A stretch of DNA of 64,000 nt from Apodospora peruviana (lineage: Eukaryota; Ascomycota; Sordariomycetes; Sordariales; Lasiosphaeriaceae). Positions 21,018-32,101 of this stretch are shown piece by piece. The stretch is from assembly GCA_033439685.1 (NCBI GenBank), contig JAUEDM010000003.1, forward strand, positions 1,580,001 to 1,644,000, in the 5' to 3' direction. Made by a program: the position numbers and the translations under genes. Position 1 is the first letter of the stretch. Each line of letters starts with the position of its first letter. The notes beneath the pieces were generated by a model. That model did no database searches. It saw nothing but the letters and a program-made list of their open reading frames with translations, and was not told where the DNA came from.

Positions 21018-22646
21018 ATGACACTCCTTGAATTCAAAGAGGACAGGCCGACGCCAAAGGCCGTATACAACTGGCGGGTATACACCTGCGCGGCGGTTGC
21101 ATCCTTTGCGGCCTGCATGATTGGTTATGACTCTGCCTTCATTGGAACGACACTCGCCCTACCTTCCTTCACCAAGGAGTTCGACTTCGCCTCCAAAAGC
21201 CCCAGTGCCCTTGCGCTGCTCCAGGCCAACATTGTCTCGGTGTATCAAGCAGGTGCTTTCTTTGGCAGCTTGTTTGCCTATGCCACTAGCTACTTCCTCG
21301 GCCGCCGCAAGTCTTTATTCATCTTTGTTACTGTCTTCATCTTGGGTGCCGGCATCATGCTTGCCGCCAGCGGTGAGAGGGGCCTTGCTCCCATCATCGC
21401 TGGTCGGGTTCTGGCCGGCATCGGTGTTGGCGGAGCGTCGAATATGGTGCCCATCTACATCTCCGAACTCTCTCCTCCGGCAATCCGCGGTCGTCTTGTT
21501 GGAATCTACGAGCTGGGCTGGCAAATCGGCGGACTGGTCGGATTTTGGATCAACTATGGCGTCAACACAACTTTGCCGCCCAACAGATCCCAGTGGCTCA
21601 TTCCCTTTGGCGTCCAGCTCATTCCGGCCGGCCTGCTGCTGATCGGGGCTGTTTGGATCAAAGAATCTCCTCGATGGCTCTTCGCCAACGGCAAGCGGGA
21701 AGAGGCCCTCAAGGTTTTATGCTGGTTGCGGAACCTCGAGCCCTCCGACATATACATCATCGAGGAGGTGCGGGCCATTGACGAGGACCTTGAGCGATAC
21801 ACAAAGTCGGTTGGCAAGGGCTTCTGGAAGCCATTCCTGGCACTGAAGCAACCAAAGGTCCAGTGGCGATTCTTCCTCGGCGGCATGCTCTTCCTTTTCC
21901 AAAATGGTAGTGGCATCAACGCGATCAACTATTACAGCCCAACCGTGTTTCGCAGTATTGGCATCACAGGCACCAATACTGGCTTCCTAACGACAGGAAT
22001 ATTCGGCGTCGTCAAGACTGTTCTTACCGTTGTCTGGCTTCTATACCTTGTCGACCTCGTGGGCCGTCGCCGGATGCTGTTCATTGGCGCCACCGGAGGT
22101 TCGTTGTGCATGTGGTTCATTGGCGCGTACATCAAGATTGCCGGCCCGGGATCAAAGCAAAGCGATGGCAAATTGACGCCTGGTGGCATCGCAGCCGTAT
22201 TCTTCTTCTACCTTTGGACAGCTTTCTACACGCCTTCGTGGAATGGCACGCCTTGGGTCGTCAATTCAGAGATGTTTGACCATAACACTCGCTCGCTGGG
22301 ACAGGCATCCGCGGCGGCGAACAACTGGTTCTGGAACTTTATCATCTCTCGCTTCACGCCTCAGATGTTCCTCAAGATGGAGTACGGCGTGTATTTCTTC
22401 TTTGCGTCTCTCATGATCATCTCCATCGTCTTCGTCTGGTTTTGCGTCCCTGAAACCAAATCGATTCCGTTGGAGGCCATGGACCGCCTCTTTGCGATCA
22501 AGCCGACGCATCGAGCCAACGAGATTCTCATGAGAGATCTCCAACTCGAGGACGAGGAATTTCGACGCAATGCCAGCGTAGAGCGCTCATCCGCAGAGGA
22601 CGAGAAAGAGAAGCTGGACACACTTCAAAAGACTGTGAGCGTATGA
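21018..22646 (+). CDS. qa-y: Quinate permease QA-Y (MFS sugar-transporter family)
   Basis: Single exon, 542 aa (N. crassa QA-Y is 537). The ATG at 21018 is chosen because the product then begins MTLLEFKEDRPTPKAVYNW, matching the family start. MFS signatures include GYDSAFIGTTLALPSF in helix 1, YFLGRRKS after helix 2, a helix-4-to-6 block GRVLAGIGVGGASNMVPIYI...ELSPPAIRGRLVG, PESPRWL-type KESPRWLF, LVDLVGRRR and PETKSIPLEAMDRLF at the end of helix 12. Twelve transmembrane helices are expected. It imports quinate across the plasma membrane and so controls inducer entry. It is transcribed in the same direction as qa-1S and convergently with qa-3. Confidence 0.95.
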   Translation: MTLLEFKEDRPTPKAVYNWRVYTCAAVASFAACMIGYDSAFIGTTLALPSFTKEFDFASKSPSALALLQANIVSVYQAGAFFGSLFAYATSYFLGRRKSLFIFVTVFILGAGIMLAASGERGLAPIIAGRVLAGIGVGGASNMVPIYISELSPPAIRGRLVGIYELGWQIGGLVGFWINYGVNTTLPPNRSQWLIPFGVQLIPAGLLLIGAVWIKESPRWLFANGKREEALKVLCWLRNLEPSDIYIIEEVRAIDEDLERYTKSVGKGFWKPFLALKQPKVQWRFFLGGMLFLFQNGSGINAINYYSPTVFRSIGITGTNTGFLTTGIFGVVKTVLTVVWLLYLVDLVGRRRMLFIGATGGSLCMWFIGAYIKIAGPGSKQSDGKLTPGGIAAVFFFYLWTAFYTPSWNGTPWVVNSEMFDHNTRSLGQASAAANNWFWNFIISRFTPQMFLKMEYGVYFFFASLMIISIVFVWFCVPETKSIPLEAMDRLFAIKPTHRANEILMRDLQLEDEEFRRNASVERSSAEDEKEKLDTLQKTVSV

Positions 22647-23884
22647 TTGCAGTTTCTGTCTGTCGGATGAGATATATCTTGGGTTGTCGTTCGCGAGTTT
22701 ATACCCCGGTCTAACAATGAAGGCATGCGACTTGCAGTAGTTGTCATGCCTTCCGTTTTATTTTCATGTCTACGTTTCCCTTCAGGAAGCGGATTGCTAC
22801 TCCCACCTCAGTCCATAAACCTGTGAGCAAAGATAGTGGAAGTCGCACTAATGTCGCTTTTGTTTGGTTTGCTGTCTAACTAGCTCTGTTGAATTTATGA
22901 GTCAATCATCCTGACCCTGACCGCTTGTTTGCTATCGTATCTTTGGTATTTCGTGTCTTCGCAGTGCTACCCATGGTACACTTTTTTTGGACACGCACTG
23001 CCTCCCGGAGCCCCAGCCGGTGCTTCCATCCTCACCCTGTTCTGGTCCACCTTTAGTTTGCATGCGGATCACGATAGACTTGGCTCAATAGTTGCACCGC
23101 TATGAAGAAAAGTCTGGCTAGGGTCCTCAAAGACCTTTCCGGTATCGGACCACTCAAACCAGGTTTCAACCCCCGGCGGGAATCGCCATTTTTCCTTACC
23201 GTAATCCCATGCGATCGGATGGCCGGTCTGTGCTTTGTCGGTTTGCTTTACAATTCCTCATATGCCGAGTAGCGGGACTATGATCTCGGCTTACCATACT
23301 TTGTTTCTGACTGTGAGAGTATGTACGGCATGCGTGCGAGCATGGGATGTGAACAAGTGGATGAGCATTGTGTGTTTGATGGCAGCCAAAAAGAAACTGC
23401 TGATGGATGCAAAGTGTATTTGAGTCCTTCCTAGCTATCCATACATGGTTGAAAGACAGCTAACCCGTTCCTCAATGCGGGATGACATCCCATTTGTTTG
23501 GATCACACGCTATTAACACCCCACTGTCCTCTGTTACTTTCTCGCTGATCATGGCTTGCAAACAATACAAATGTAGCTACAGAACCGCATGACAGACGGT
23601 CGTCGCTTTGGCGGCCTTTTCCTTGTGTTTCTGCGGGAAGGTTCCGCTCATCCAACAGCCTTGATGGTTTACATATCCAGATACCCAGGGCACGAGACTC
23701 GTTCTGTCCGACACTTGTGCCGGGACATACAGGCACGCAGCGTTGCAATTCTGCAGTCAGGGGGATCTGGTGACGGCACAACAACAATCTATGTATTTGA
23801 GTGTTTTCGCCAAGTTGCACGGGACAGCCCAGAGCAAACTCAGACGATGACGGTGGGTTAATTTCTCGTCGTATACGACATATG
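22647..23884. other. Convergent 3' intergenic region, qa-y / qa-3
   Basis: 1.2 kb between two convergent genes. It is pyrimidine-rich in places; no coding sequence, RNA gene or repeat is supported. Confidence 0.5.
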
Positions 23885-25042
23885 CTATGACCTCGAGACC
23901 TGGGCGAGTTTTGCGGCGATTATCTCCTTGACCTCTTTGACGGGAAGGTCATAAGCAGCACGGCCGGTCCAATACTTGTCCTTTTGGGCATCTCGTCAGC
24001 AACAATAACAATACATACAGAGACCACGGTAACAAGAAGAAGAACCGAGGCTCACCTGTTCAATGCCCTGCCATATCAAGGCCTCGGTGCCCAAGATAAC
24101 CTGCCATCCGTGCTGCTCAGCGAGCGCACCGAGAGCGGTGTAAGGAGAGGGGTTGTAGCACATCTCCAGCATGGCGCCCTTCTTCTCCTTGAGGAGCATG
24201 ACTTCGGTTATCCGTCTCGCGAGCTTCTCCTGCTCAGTACTGGGCGCGAAGTCGGGGACGCAGGCAGCAATAGCGCCGGGACCCTCGAGCTTCTCGGCCT
24301 GCTCGACACTAGAGACGTGGATCAGGCGAGCACCGTAGCCGCGCTCGGTGCACTCGGCCATGACGGCTGCCACCTCAGCCTCGTCGCGGTTGACGAGGTA
24401 GATGTCGGTCGCCTTGAGCCACTTGTGCAGGGCGTAGACGGCGGAACGGGCGGCGCCGCCTCCGCCAATCACCATGGCCGGGCGGTGCTCGTAGATATCA
24501 GGGGCTGGGACATTTTGGACAAACGATTCGCGGACGCCGATGACGTCTGTGTTTGCGCCGCAGAAGAGACGCTGGCCGGAGGGTAGGTCGCGCACAAAGA
24601 TGGTGTTGCAGGCACCCACGTCACGGCATTCGTCGGTCAGCTCGTCCAGATGCTGGATGATTGCGACTTTGTGGGGCATGGTGACGGATGCCCCTGAAAT
24701 TTAGTGTAACAGGTTTTTGGTCAGCCATGATAACCTTCTTAATAAAGACCTGGATAAGTCGGGTTTGGGTGACGCAATGGGTAACTCACCGTAGAACTTG
24801 GGATGCCGCATGAAGCGGAGGAAGAGGTCCATGTCGGTCGAGTCGAGGCGGATCTGCTCCCAACGCAGCCCGAGCTCGCGGTAGACGGTCTCGTGGAGCA
24901 GGGGAGACATGGACGCAGCGAGCTTCTGGCCAAAGAGGTAGCCATGTCGGTCGAGGTGGTCGGCTTTCGTGTCGAGATACACAAGCTCGTCCTGCAGACT
25001 GACTGTTGTTGTTGTTGTTGTGGTGGTGGTGGTGGTGGTCAT
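23885..25042 (-). CDS. qa-3: Quinate/shikimate dehydrogenase QA-3
   Basis: Exons on the minus strand are 24790..25042, 24056..24693 and 23885..23980 (introns 96 and 75 bp), giving 328 aa versus 321 in N. crassa. It oxidises quinate to 3-dehydroquinate (and shikimate to 3-dehydroshikimate) with NAD+. The catalytic substrate domain has FGQKLAASMSPLLHE, GASVTMPHK across the first splice junction (Lys of the catalytic pair), VGACNTIF and GANTDVIGVRES (Asp). The Rossmann domain has VIGGGGAARSAVYAL and LVNRD. The last 31 residues come from a small third exon. Residues 2-13 are a run of 12 threonines encoded by a trinucleotide repeat, so the real start may vary between strains. It is divergent from qa-4. 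Confidence 0.95.
25005..25039. repeat. Trinucleotide repeat coding for poly-Thr at the qa-3 N-terminus
   Basis: About five GTT units followed by six or more GGT units on the plus strand, read as Thr codons (ACC/ACA) right after the qa-3 ATG. This is a short tandem repeat prone to length change; in-frame changes would alter only the poly-Thr tract. Confidence 0.85.
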
Positions 25043-26687
25043 TTTTTAGGGCAAGGTTGATTTCTTTTCTCTATTTCTGTTCTATCGTTCCTTATTCCCC
25101 TTTTGTCTAGCCGTATGGAATTTGTGATGTAAGTGGTTGGTGATTATGTCAGTCTTGATACCGAGCTCGGGGTTCGGAGAAAACGGGGGGGGGGGGGGGG
25201 GGGCACAGCAACAATCTTATAGCCCAGATAGGGGGATAAATAATCTCGACTTATACAAAAGCATCAAAACAGCGAAGGGACCGGGAAGTCGTCTTTTAGG
25301 CCCCGAGAAGTATGGAACGTGGAAGGGAATAAAGAAAGCAGACCGGTCCTTGTACAACAGCATGTTCCATGCAAGTGTTGCGTTACCGAGACCCGCCCGA
25401 CCGGTACAGAGAATTGCATCCCCGTCCCATCTATCGCCGACTAACGGAGCACCGTCTTCAGTCTGTTGGCGTGGCTTTTTCGCTGTTGCCCAGCTGCAAT
25501 GGGATTACAAGTACCTGCTGCCAGGAAGTAATCACAAAGGGACTGTACAGAAGGGAACACAGATTACAGTATCTGGTACGGAATACTGGTTCGGTACACT
25601 GCCGAACCGGGCTGCCCACCTAGTAAGGTAGTGTCTTCAACCAGGGGTCCCAGGTACCAGGTCGCCCTAGGGTACAGTAACCCCACTGGACCCACACAAA
25701 AATCACAGAGGTTCATCTGTGCGCTTAAACATTTTTCCCGGCGGCCCAGGGCAGGCGCGTACAGCGCACCGACACTGATCGACCGGTAGGCAGAATCTTG
25801 AACCACGACAATTCTAGGTTCAAACACACACCGGTTGCACACTTGCAATGCCCGAGGGCAATAGCATCATCCGTCAACCATGCCACAAACTGACCGCTTA
25901 TTCTCGGAAGTCGAGGGCCGACAAAATGAACAGAACTAACGGAGTATCTAACTACAACAGTGAATGAATGTTATGGGTCAGGGCATCATCATTGTGCAGT
26001 TCAGTGATCACCCCCACACCCGTAGGTTAGAACTAGTCCGTTCTTACCGTCGGTCACACCCTGTCATGCTGTTGCTGTCAAGTCTTTCTGCCATTGAACC
26101 ATCCCATCCACCCATGCTGTTTGGCCTCAGACCTACCCAAAGCAGGTAAAGTAAGTTCTGATCTCCAGCTTCTCTCTGAGTTGGACCGGCCCGCTCTCAA
26201 GTGAGACGCTGCGAATCGGACAGCAGCGGGAACGGCAGCAGCGGTGACGTGTGTGCCCGTAACCCACCTCTTGTCATATCTCTTGTGCTTGGGTGTCTAG
26301 TATACCCTGATGGGCATGGCGCCATGGACCGACGATATGATATATTAACAATGGCCGGCCACCTCCTCGCCGTTTGTGTCGGCGGTGTAATGTGTCTTGT
26401 TCTTCTCAACCGCTTTCATAAATTCGCCCTTCCTTGCTATTCCAGTGCCCCTGAGGATACATACAGCTCTGCTACTGCATCCCTCCGTTCTTAAAGTCAT
26501 ACAAACAAAAAAGTTTTTCACGCCTTGATCTTCTATAACTACCTCCTCAGGGTCTTGATCGTTTTATTTCCTCGTCTTCTCTTGCTGCTATCATAACTCT
26601 CGAGACGAAACCTCTCCTCTCTTGTCCTTGAACCAACTGTACACATACACCAACACATACAGGCATACAACAGGGAACTCTGCCAAG
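25043..26687. other. Divergent qa-3 / qa-4 promoter region
   Basis: 1.6 kb between divergent genes. It contains the 19-G tract and an isolated operator half-site (GGGGGATAAAT near 25231-25241) but no complete QA-1F palindrome that I could find. No gene is supported. Confidence 0.5.
25185..25203. repeat. Homopolymer tract, 19 consecutive G
   Basis: An uninterrupted G run about 140 bp upstream of the qa-3 ATG within the qa-3/qa-4 divergent promoter. It is likely length-variable and may be a sequencing or assembly weak point. Confidence 0.85.
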
Positions 26688-27785
26688 ATGGCCTGCAAAC
26701 TTGCCATCAGCTCCATGTCTCTTGGCCGCTGCTTTGCGGGACATTCCCTGGCTCACAAGCTTGATGTCGCTCAGAAGTACGAGTACCGGGGCATCGAACT
26801 CTTCCACGAGGACCTGGCCGACGTGGCCGAGTCGATATACGACCACACATCCTCACCAGAGGGGCCCTCCCCGGCTGCTCAGCTAGCTGCCGCACGTCAT
26901 ATCTATCAGATGTGCAGAGTCAGGGCCCTCGAGATCGTATGTCTACAGCCGTTCATGCACTACGACGGCCTTGTGGACCGAACCGAGCACGAGCGTCATC
27001 TCCGGAAGCTTGCTCTTTGGATCAAGCTCGCTCGTGAGCTCAACACAGATCTTATCCAGATCCCCGCAAATTTCCTACCCGCAAGCCATGTCAGCGAAGA
27101 CCTAAACCTGATCGTGGCAGACCTACAACAGGTGGCCGACATTGGCCTACGGGCATCGCCCCCAATCCGCTTTGCGTACGAGAGCCTATGCTGGAGCACC
27201 CGGGTTGATACTTGGGAGCTCTGCTGGGAAGTTGTTCAGCGGGTAGACCGCCCCAACTTTGGCATGTGCCTCGACACCTTCAACATCGCCGGCCGGATCT
27301 ACGCCGACCCTACCTCGGTCACGGGCCGGACGGCCAACGCAGACGAAGCCGTGAGGCAGTGCATCAGCAACATGGTGGCGCACGTGGATGTCGCCAAGGT
27401 GTTTTACGTACAGGTCGTCGACGCCGAGCGGCTCCAGCAGCCTCTGGTTCCCGGACACCCGTACTACAACCCGGACCAGCCGGCGCGGATGAGCTGGTCG
27501 CGCAACTGCCGGCTGTTTTACGGGGAGCAGGACCACGGCGCCTACCTGCCGGTCAGAGACATCGCCGCCGCCTTCTTTCACGGACTCGGGTTCAAGGGCT
27601 GGGTCAGCCTGGAGCTGTTCAATCGACGCATGTCTGAGGAGGGAGCGGATGTGCCCGAGGAGCTGGCCAGGCGAGGAGCCGTCTCGTGGGCCAAGCTGGC
27701 TAAGGACTTGAGGTTGCCGGTGGATACGCCGTCGCTGCTGGCGGCGAAGTCGGTGCAGTCGATACGGATATCCGCGTCGCTCTGA
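26688..27785 (+). CDS. qa-4: 3-dehydroshikimate dehydratase QA-4
   Basis: Single exon, 365 aa (N. crassa QA-4 is 359). It converts 3-dehydroshikimate to protocatechuate, the step that commits quinate carbon to the beta-ketoadipate route. It has the xylose-isomerase-like TIM-barrel fold: MACKLAISSMSLGRCFAGH at the start, YRGIELFHEDL and a series of strand motifs. Likely metal ligands by analogy with bacterial AsbF/QuiC-type enzymes are Glu165 (FAYESLCW), Asp196 (MCLDTFNI), Gln242 (FYVQVVDAE) and Glu309 (VSLELFNRR). The ATG at 26688 matches the family N-terminus. The 22 codons open upstream in frame are low-complexity Tyr/Thr and are treated as leader. Confidence 0.95.
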   Translation: MACKLAISSMSLGRCFAGHSLAHKLDVAQKYEYRGIELFHEDLADVAESIYDHTSSPEGPSPAAQLAAARHIYQMCRVRALEIVCLQPFMHYDGLVDRTEHERHLRKLALWIKLARELNTDLIQIPANFLPASHVSEDLNLIVADLQQVADIGLRASPPIRFAYESLCWSTRVDTWELCWEVVQRVDRPNFGMCLDTFNIAGRIYADPTSVTGRTANADEAVRQCISNMVAHVDVAKVFYVQVVDAERLQQPLVPGHPYYNPDQPARMSWSRNCRLFYGEQDHGAYLPVRDIAAAFFHGLGFKGWVSLELFNRRMSEEGADVPEELARRGAVSWAKLAKDLRLPVDTPSLLAAKSVQSIRISASL

Positions 27786-28245
27786 TTGGTGGTGGTTGCG
27801 CAAACATGCCACCGCGGGAATGCGCGTCAATATGTGCGTTTTAGGGGTACCGCGGAATGCCGGTAGTTCGTTCCGCTAATTTGTTGTGCCGTTTTTCTTT
27901 TCTCTATCTCTTTTTGTTAATGCATGATGACGAGGACGCTTTCTGGCATAGGTTGGGTTTTCTTTCCTGTTTCCTTTACTATTTCGGTGCTTTCTCTTTC
28001 TTTTTATTTTCCCACCAGGGTTTTGTGCGTGTTCTCTCTTTGACTCCTGAGGATGCCTCTCCCAAACATAGACATAGACATAGGTGTGTCTACCTTCACA
28101 CATAATTGGACGTGGTAGTCAAGTTGGCCACTCATATAGACAGATACCAAAAGCAATTACATAGGATTCATTGACGTGAACAGATACCCCTTCCTATTTA
28201 TCCATCTACCTTTCTAACTTTCTTTCCCGCATACACACAAGTCCA
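27786..28245. other. Convergent 3' intergenic region, qa-4 / qa-2
   Basis: 460 bp, T-rich on the plus strand, consistent with 3' untranslated sequences of two converging genes. Nothing else is seen. Confidence 0.5.
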
Positions 28246-28734
28246 TCATCTGTTGACCTTCAAATGCCTTGCGGCAAACTCAATCGCCGCCGCGTACCCG
28301 TACACACCCAGACCGCAGATCACGGCCGTCGCCTTGTCGCTAAAGTAGCTGTGATGGCGGAACGGTTCTCGGGCGTGGACGTTGGATACGTGGATCTCGA
28401 CAAACGGAATGTCGACGCCCAGCAGCGCGTCGCGGACGCTGACGCTCGTGTGCGTCAGTCCGCCCGGGTTGATTATGATTACTGATACTCTTTCTCGTTC
28501 TTCATTGGCAGCAGCTGCATTGGGACCCCAGCCGGCGGCTTGTTGGATGCGGTCGACGATGGCGCCTTCGTGGTTGGACTGGAAGGTCTCGAGCTCGATG
28601 TCAAGACGGGTTGCTTGGTCGCGGGCTTGTGTCTCGACGTCGGTGAGGGTGGTTGAGCCGTAGATGTGCGGTTCTCGCTTTCCCAGGAGGTTCAGGTTTG
28701 GACCGTTTATGAGGAGGATGCGGCGGCGCGTCAT
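28246..28734 (-). CDS. qa-2: Catabolic type II 3-dehydroquinase QA-2
   Basis: Single exon, 162 aa, within the usual size for the dodecameric type II enzyme. It catalyses 3-dehydroquinate to 3-dehydroshikimate and is distinct from the type I domain of AROM. Motifs in order: ILLINGPNLNLLGKREPHIYG with the flexible-loop Arg20 and catalytic Tyr25, FQSNHEGAIVDRIQ, IIINPGGLTHTSVSVRDAL with the Asn and catalytic-site Ser/Thr, PFVEIHVSNVHAREPFRHHS with the His, and ICGLGVYGYAAA. The ATG at 28734 is chosen as it starts directly before the first beta strand; 55 further upstream codons are open but not conserved. There is an acidic, Ala-rich loop insertion near residue 85. Confidence 0.95.
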   Translation of the reverse strand: MTRRRILLINGPNLNLLGKREPHIYGSTTLTDVETQARDQATRLDIELETFQSNHEGAIVDRIQQAAGWGPNAAAANEERERVSVIIINPGGLTHTSVSVRDALLGVDIPFVEIHVSNVHAREPFRHHSYFSDKATAVICGLGVYGYAAAIEFAARHLKVNR

Positions 28735-29882
28735 GGTTGCTTCTTTTGTTTGGCTATGTATAGGGTATAGAGGTATCATGGTGTGGGTGTAAGTCAGGTT
28801 CTGTAGTAGTGGTTGTGGTGATGCTTTTCTTCCACAAATGCTTTCATTTTCGATATAGGACACACTGCACGAACTGGTACATGTTACATTTCTTTTCATC
28901 TTTATATCGTGACTGGGCTATCAACCGCTCCTACCGGTGGTCAGGTTAGTATCCGCGGAACAATGTATAGGCTTGCTTTCTCGGTTGATACGCCTCGTAC
29001 ATAGAATCAGATTCCTAGCGGGTAACTCACATCAGCATGATGGATCACCGGGTGACGGTCAAGGCCCGGGGATAATAGTGTGGAGTGAGAACCCTGGGGA
29101 TTTGTGAGTGGGTGAGCACAAGGAAGGTTGAAGATTCATCCACTATATTCCCAGATTTCCGTACCGTCCCCCCTTTTCGTGTCAACAAACCCGTTTTTAA
29201 TTCCGCCCGGACCCATTCTAGGGTATTGGATTTCTTCTTTACTGGGCGACCAGAAGTCGGCGTTGACTCGGCTCCACACCACCATATCCCAGTGCAAGAT
29301 GGGGCGGGTCTTATATGTTTCTCTCCCGGGTAAAGACTTTCCCGGCAACCACTCGACCTGATCACAACCAACGCCTTACACGAATATCAGAAATGGGACG
29401 CCAGCCATAACCTCCCAACATCTCCCTGCAGCGTTAAGACGGGATAGGTTTATGAAGGTCCCTCTTGATCGTGTCGTCAGTTAGCTTCACTTGTTATCCG
29501 GCTTGGGTGGCATCCTAACAGCAGAGCAGGTAAGTATAGTTGTGCACTTCCGCCCGCCCGGACACCTGGTCGTCGTTGATACATGTAACATTGAAGCTGG
29601 GCGGGACCCCCGAGCATCCACCCTACCTAGGTATCTTTACTGCATTTTTGGGCAATGGAGACTTCGGTTGGCCACGGGTTTAGCACCGAGCAGTTGATTT
29701 CAGATTGCGGAATTCAACCCGCCCGAACATGGTAGTAGATGGTAAGTTGTAGGTTGTAACTAACGAGGTCTCGCACGCTGTTATCTCTTTCTTCGTTTTC
29801 TCCCTCATGTTCTCATTTCAGAAAACATAGAACTCTTCATGCTGCAAGCTTATAACTTCTGAACAACAAAAAGTATACACAG
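28735..29882. other. Divergent qa-2 / qa-x promoter region
   Basis: 1.15 kb with several operator half-sites (GGGTAA near 29020, GGGATAATAG near 29070, TTATCC near 29500) and one imperfect 16-mer listed separately. No gene is supported. Confidence 0.5.
29328..29343. promoter_or_regulatory. Weak candidate QA-1F operator, qa-2 / qa-x
   Basis: GGGTAAAGACTTTCCC matches GGRTAARYRYTTATCC at 13 of 16 positions, with the right half-site degenerate. It is centrally placed between the divergent genes. It could be bound weakly or be coincidental. Confidence 0.3.
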
Positions 29883-31309
29883 ATGATGAGTTCAGAAACC
29901 TACGACCGAACAAGTGAGGATCTCGACGAGATCTATGCCTTTGCTGTGCAGTTAGGCAAAGATGCTGGTAGGATGCTCATGGATGCCGCTCAGTCGCGAT
30001 TTCAAGGCAACGGCGATAATCGAGAGAGACCCGTGCTGGAACTGGTCGAGAAAGAGAATACCGTAGATATCGTGACCAAGACAGATGAAGGTTCGCTCTC
30101 CCAATAAAACAGAGAATAAACACCAGGTAGCAGTATCCTAACCAGGTCTCTGTGCCCTTTATAAAGATGTCGAAGCGTTCATCAAGAGCTCAATTGCAGA
30201 CAGATACCCCCATCACAAGTATGTATCCCACCAAAAATAAACAAAAGCTACACTCCCAAGTCGTCAACGTCCACCACCAAAGCTGCCAATAACACTGACA
30301 TCATGACAGATTCATCGGGGAAGAGAGCTACTCCAAAGGCTCCTCCCGCGCCTACCTCATCGACAACACCTCCCCAACATGGTGCGTCGACCCACTCGAC
30401 GGAACCGTCAACTACACCCACCTCTTCCCCATGTTCTGCGTCTCCATCGCCTTCCTCGTCGGCGGGAGTCCGGTGATCGGGGTCATCTACGCGCCCTTCC
30501 TGAACCAGCTGTTCTCCTCGTGCCGCAGCCGGGGCGCCTGGCTGAATGAACAGCAGCGCCTGCCCCTGATCCGGGAGCCGGCCGTGCCTGCGATGCCGAA
30601 AAACGCCCCGGCCGGCTGTGTCTTCTCGTGCGAGTGGGGCAAGGACAGGAAAGACAAGCCGGACGGGAACCTGCTGCGCAAGGTGGAGAGCTTCTTGACC
30701 ATGGCGGCCGATGTCGAAGGGAGAGGCGGCAAAGGGGGTATGGTGCACGGTGTGAGGAGTCTTGGGAGGTATGTCAGTTCTATGGACCACGCTCTATCTC
30801 AAATCGTGGCTTGTCATCATTTGATCGGCTGGTATAGGTCTGGCTGACTGAATAACGAAACGAAATGCAGCGCAACATTGGATCTCGCATACACAGCAAT
30901 GGGGGCCTTCGACATATGGTGGGAAGGAGGGTGTTGGGAATGGTACGAACACTCCCCAAACATTCCCGAATCAGCTGCAAGGCCGTAACTAACACAATCA
31001 TATCGCCAATTAGGGATGTCGCGGCAGGAATCGCAATTCTTCAGGAGGCCGGCGGCCTAGTAACAACAGCAAACCCCCCTCCCGACCCAATGACAGCAGA
31101 AATTGAGCCAGTCAGCCTGGAGAGTCGGCTCTATTTGGCCATCCGGTAAGTCAGTTCATTCCTTGCTATGTGAACAGACCACTTACAGGCTTCTCGTCAG
31201 ACCAGCAGGACCGTCGGAGAGCGAGACCGGGCGACAAGGGCAAGAGAGGACAATTCGAGAGGTATGGCGGCGCGTGCGTGAACTCAACTACCAACGTCCA
31301 GGAGCTTGA
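29883..31309 (+). CDS. qa-x: QA-X/QutG inositol-monophosphatase-like protein
   Basis: Six exons: 29883..30090, 30167..30218, 30310..30768, 30871..30942, 31014..31145 and 31189..31309, giving 347 aa. All five introns are GT-AG and every phase agrees; the first donor is the weaker GTTCGC. IMPase-superfamily motifs are intact: FIGEES (metal), WCVDPLDGTVNYTH (metal and phosphate site), SATLDLAYTAMGAFDIWWEGG and WDVAAGIAILQEAGG, ending with TIREVWRRVRELNYQRPG as in Neurospora qa-x. All metal ligands of the superfamily appear present, so phosphatase activity is plausible. In the fungal qa/qut clusters its physiological role is unproven and the gene is dispensable for quinate growth. It closes the cluster on this side. 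Confidence 0.93.
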
Positions 31310-32101
31310 GGAACGTGTACCCGGTGTGTGTATCTCTCTCCGTGGTCTGTGACCAAAGAAAGAAGAAACTCATCAACAGTGGCAAGATGCTGCAGGAATT
31401 GCGCCTCGTCCCCAAGTCGCAAGGCAGTTGTGGGATCCGCTGTACATGATATGTACAGTATCTCTGCCAAATTCTCTCTCGGAACACTTGCTCCTGTTGG
31501 GTGGCTTGATGCTTTCTGCACTCCAGAAACAACCTCAGGGCATATCAATGAAAAAAACAAAGGAACAAGATATGGACTCATCGCGATAGATAGATTGTAA
31601 AACCTTTGATCATACTCTATCAACTCTGTCTGAATATCAGACATAAGGTCTGATGCAACTGAAATTGTTGCTTTTGGCATGAATGGTTTTTCTGAACCTG
31701 CGAGGAAGCATCCTGCACAGGAGGACGACGGTCCTGAAACGACCTCTGCTTTTGGCCTTTTTCTGAGGTACCCAGCGCTTGCCAGGTACTGACTGACCTT
31801 TCTGACCAAAAAATCTGGAACTGAAGATGGCTGACTTCTTCAAAACTAGTGAGTATAAAGTGTCGAATATCATCTGAGAGGATGTCAAATATCATGACAG
31901 ACCGACCAGCGCCGAGCGCCAAAACCTAATAAAATAGGCCCATGTAACCACTCTCCCAGAGAAAACGTAGATAATATGGGTATTGCTGGAGCTTAACAAC
32001 CGTCGGCTCACGAATGCCGAGGTGTTTTGATAGGGATATGCAGTGCTAAGTGAAGCACGGATGACCCAATGTTAAGTGTCGGGCTGTGGGCAAAGGAGCG
32101 T
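31310..32101. other. Convergent intergenic region, qa-x / JIP5
   Basis: About 790 bp between two converging genes. Open frames present on both strands lack codon bias and motifs. Nothing else is seen. It marks the edge of the quinate cluster. Confidence 0.5.

Noticed and set aside
25231..25246. QA-1F operator in the qa-3/qa-4 promoter
   Set aside because: Only the left half-site GGATAA is present; the right half (TCTCGA) does not match.
30248..30790. 180-codon open frame antisense to qa-x
   Set aside because: It lies across confirmed IMPase exons and has no motif; shadow frame.
31288..31809. 173-codon minus-strand frame between qa-x and JIP5
   Set aside because: No domain, poor codon bias and overlap with the qa-x last exon; not supported as a gene.
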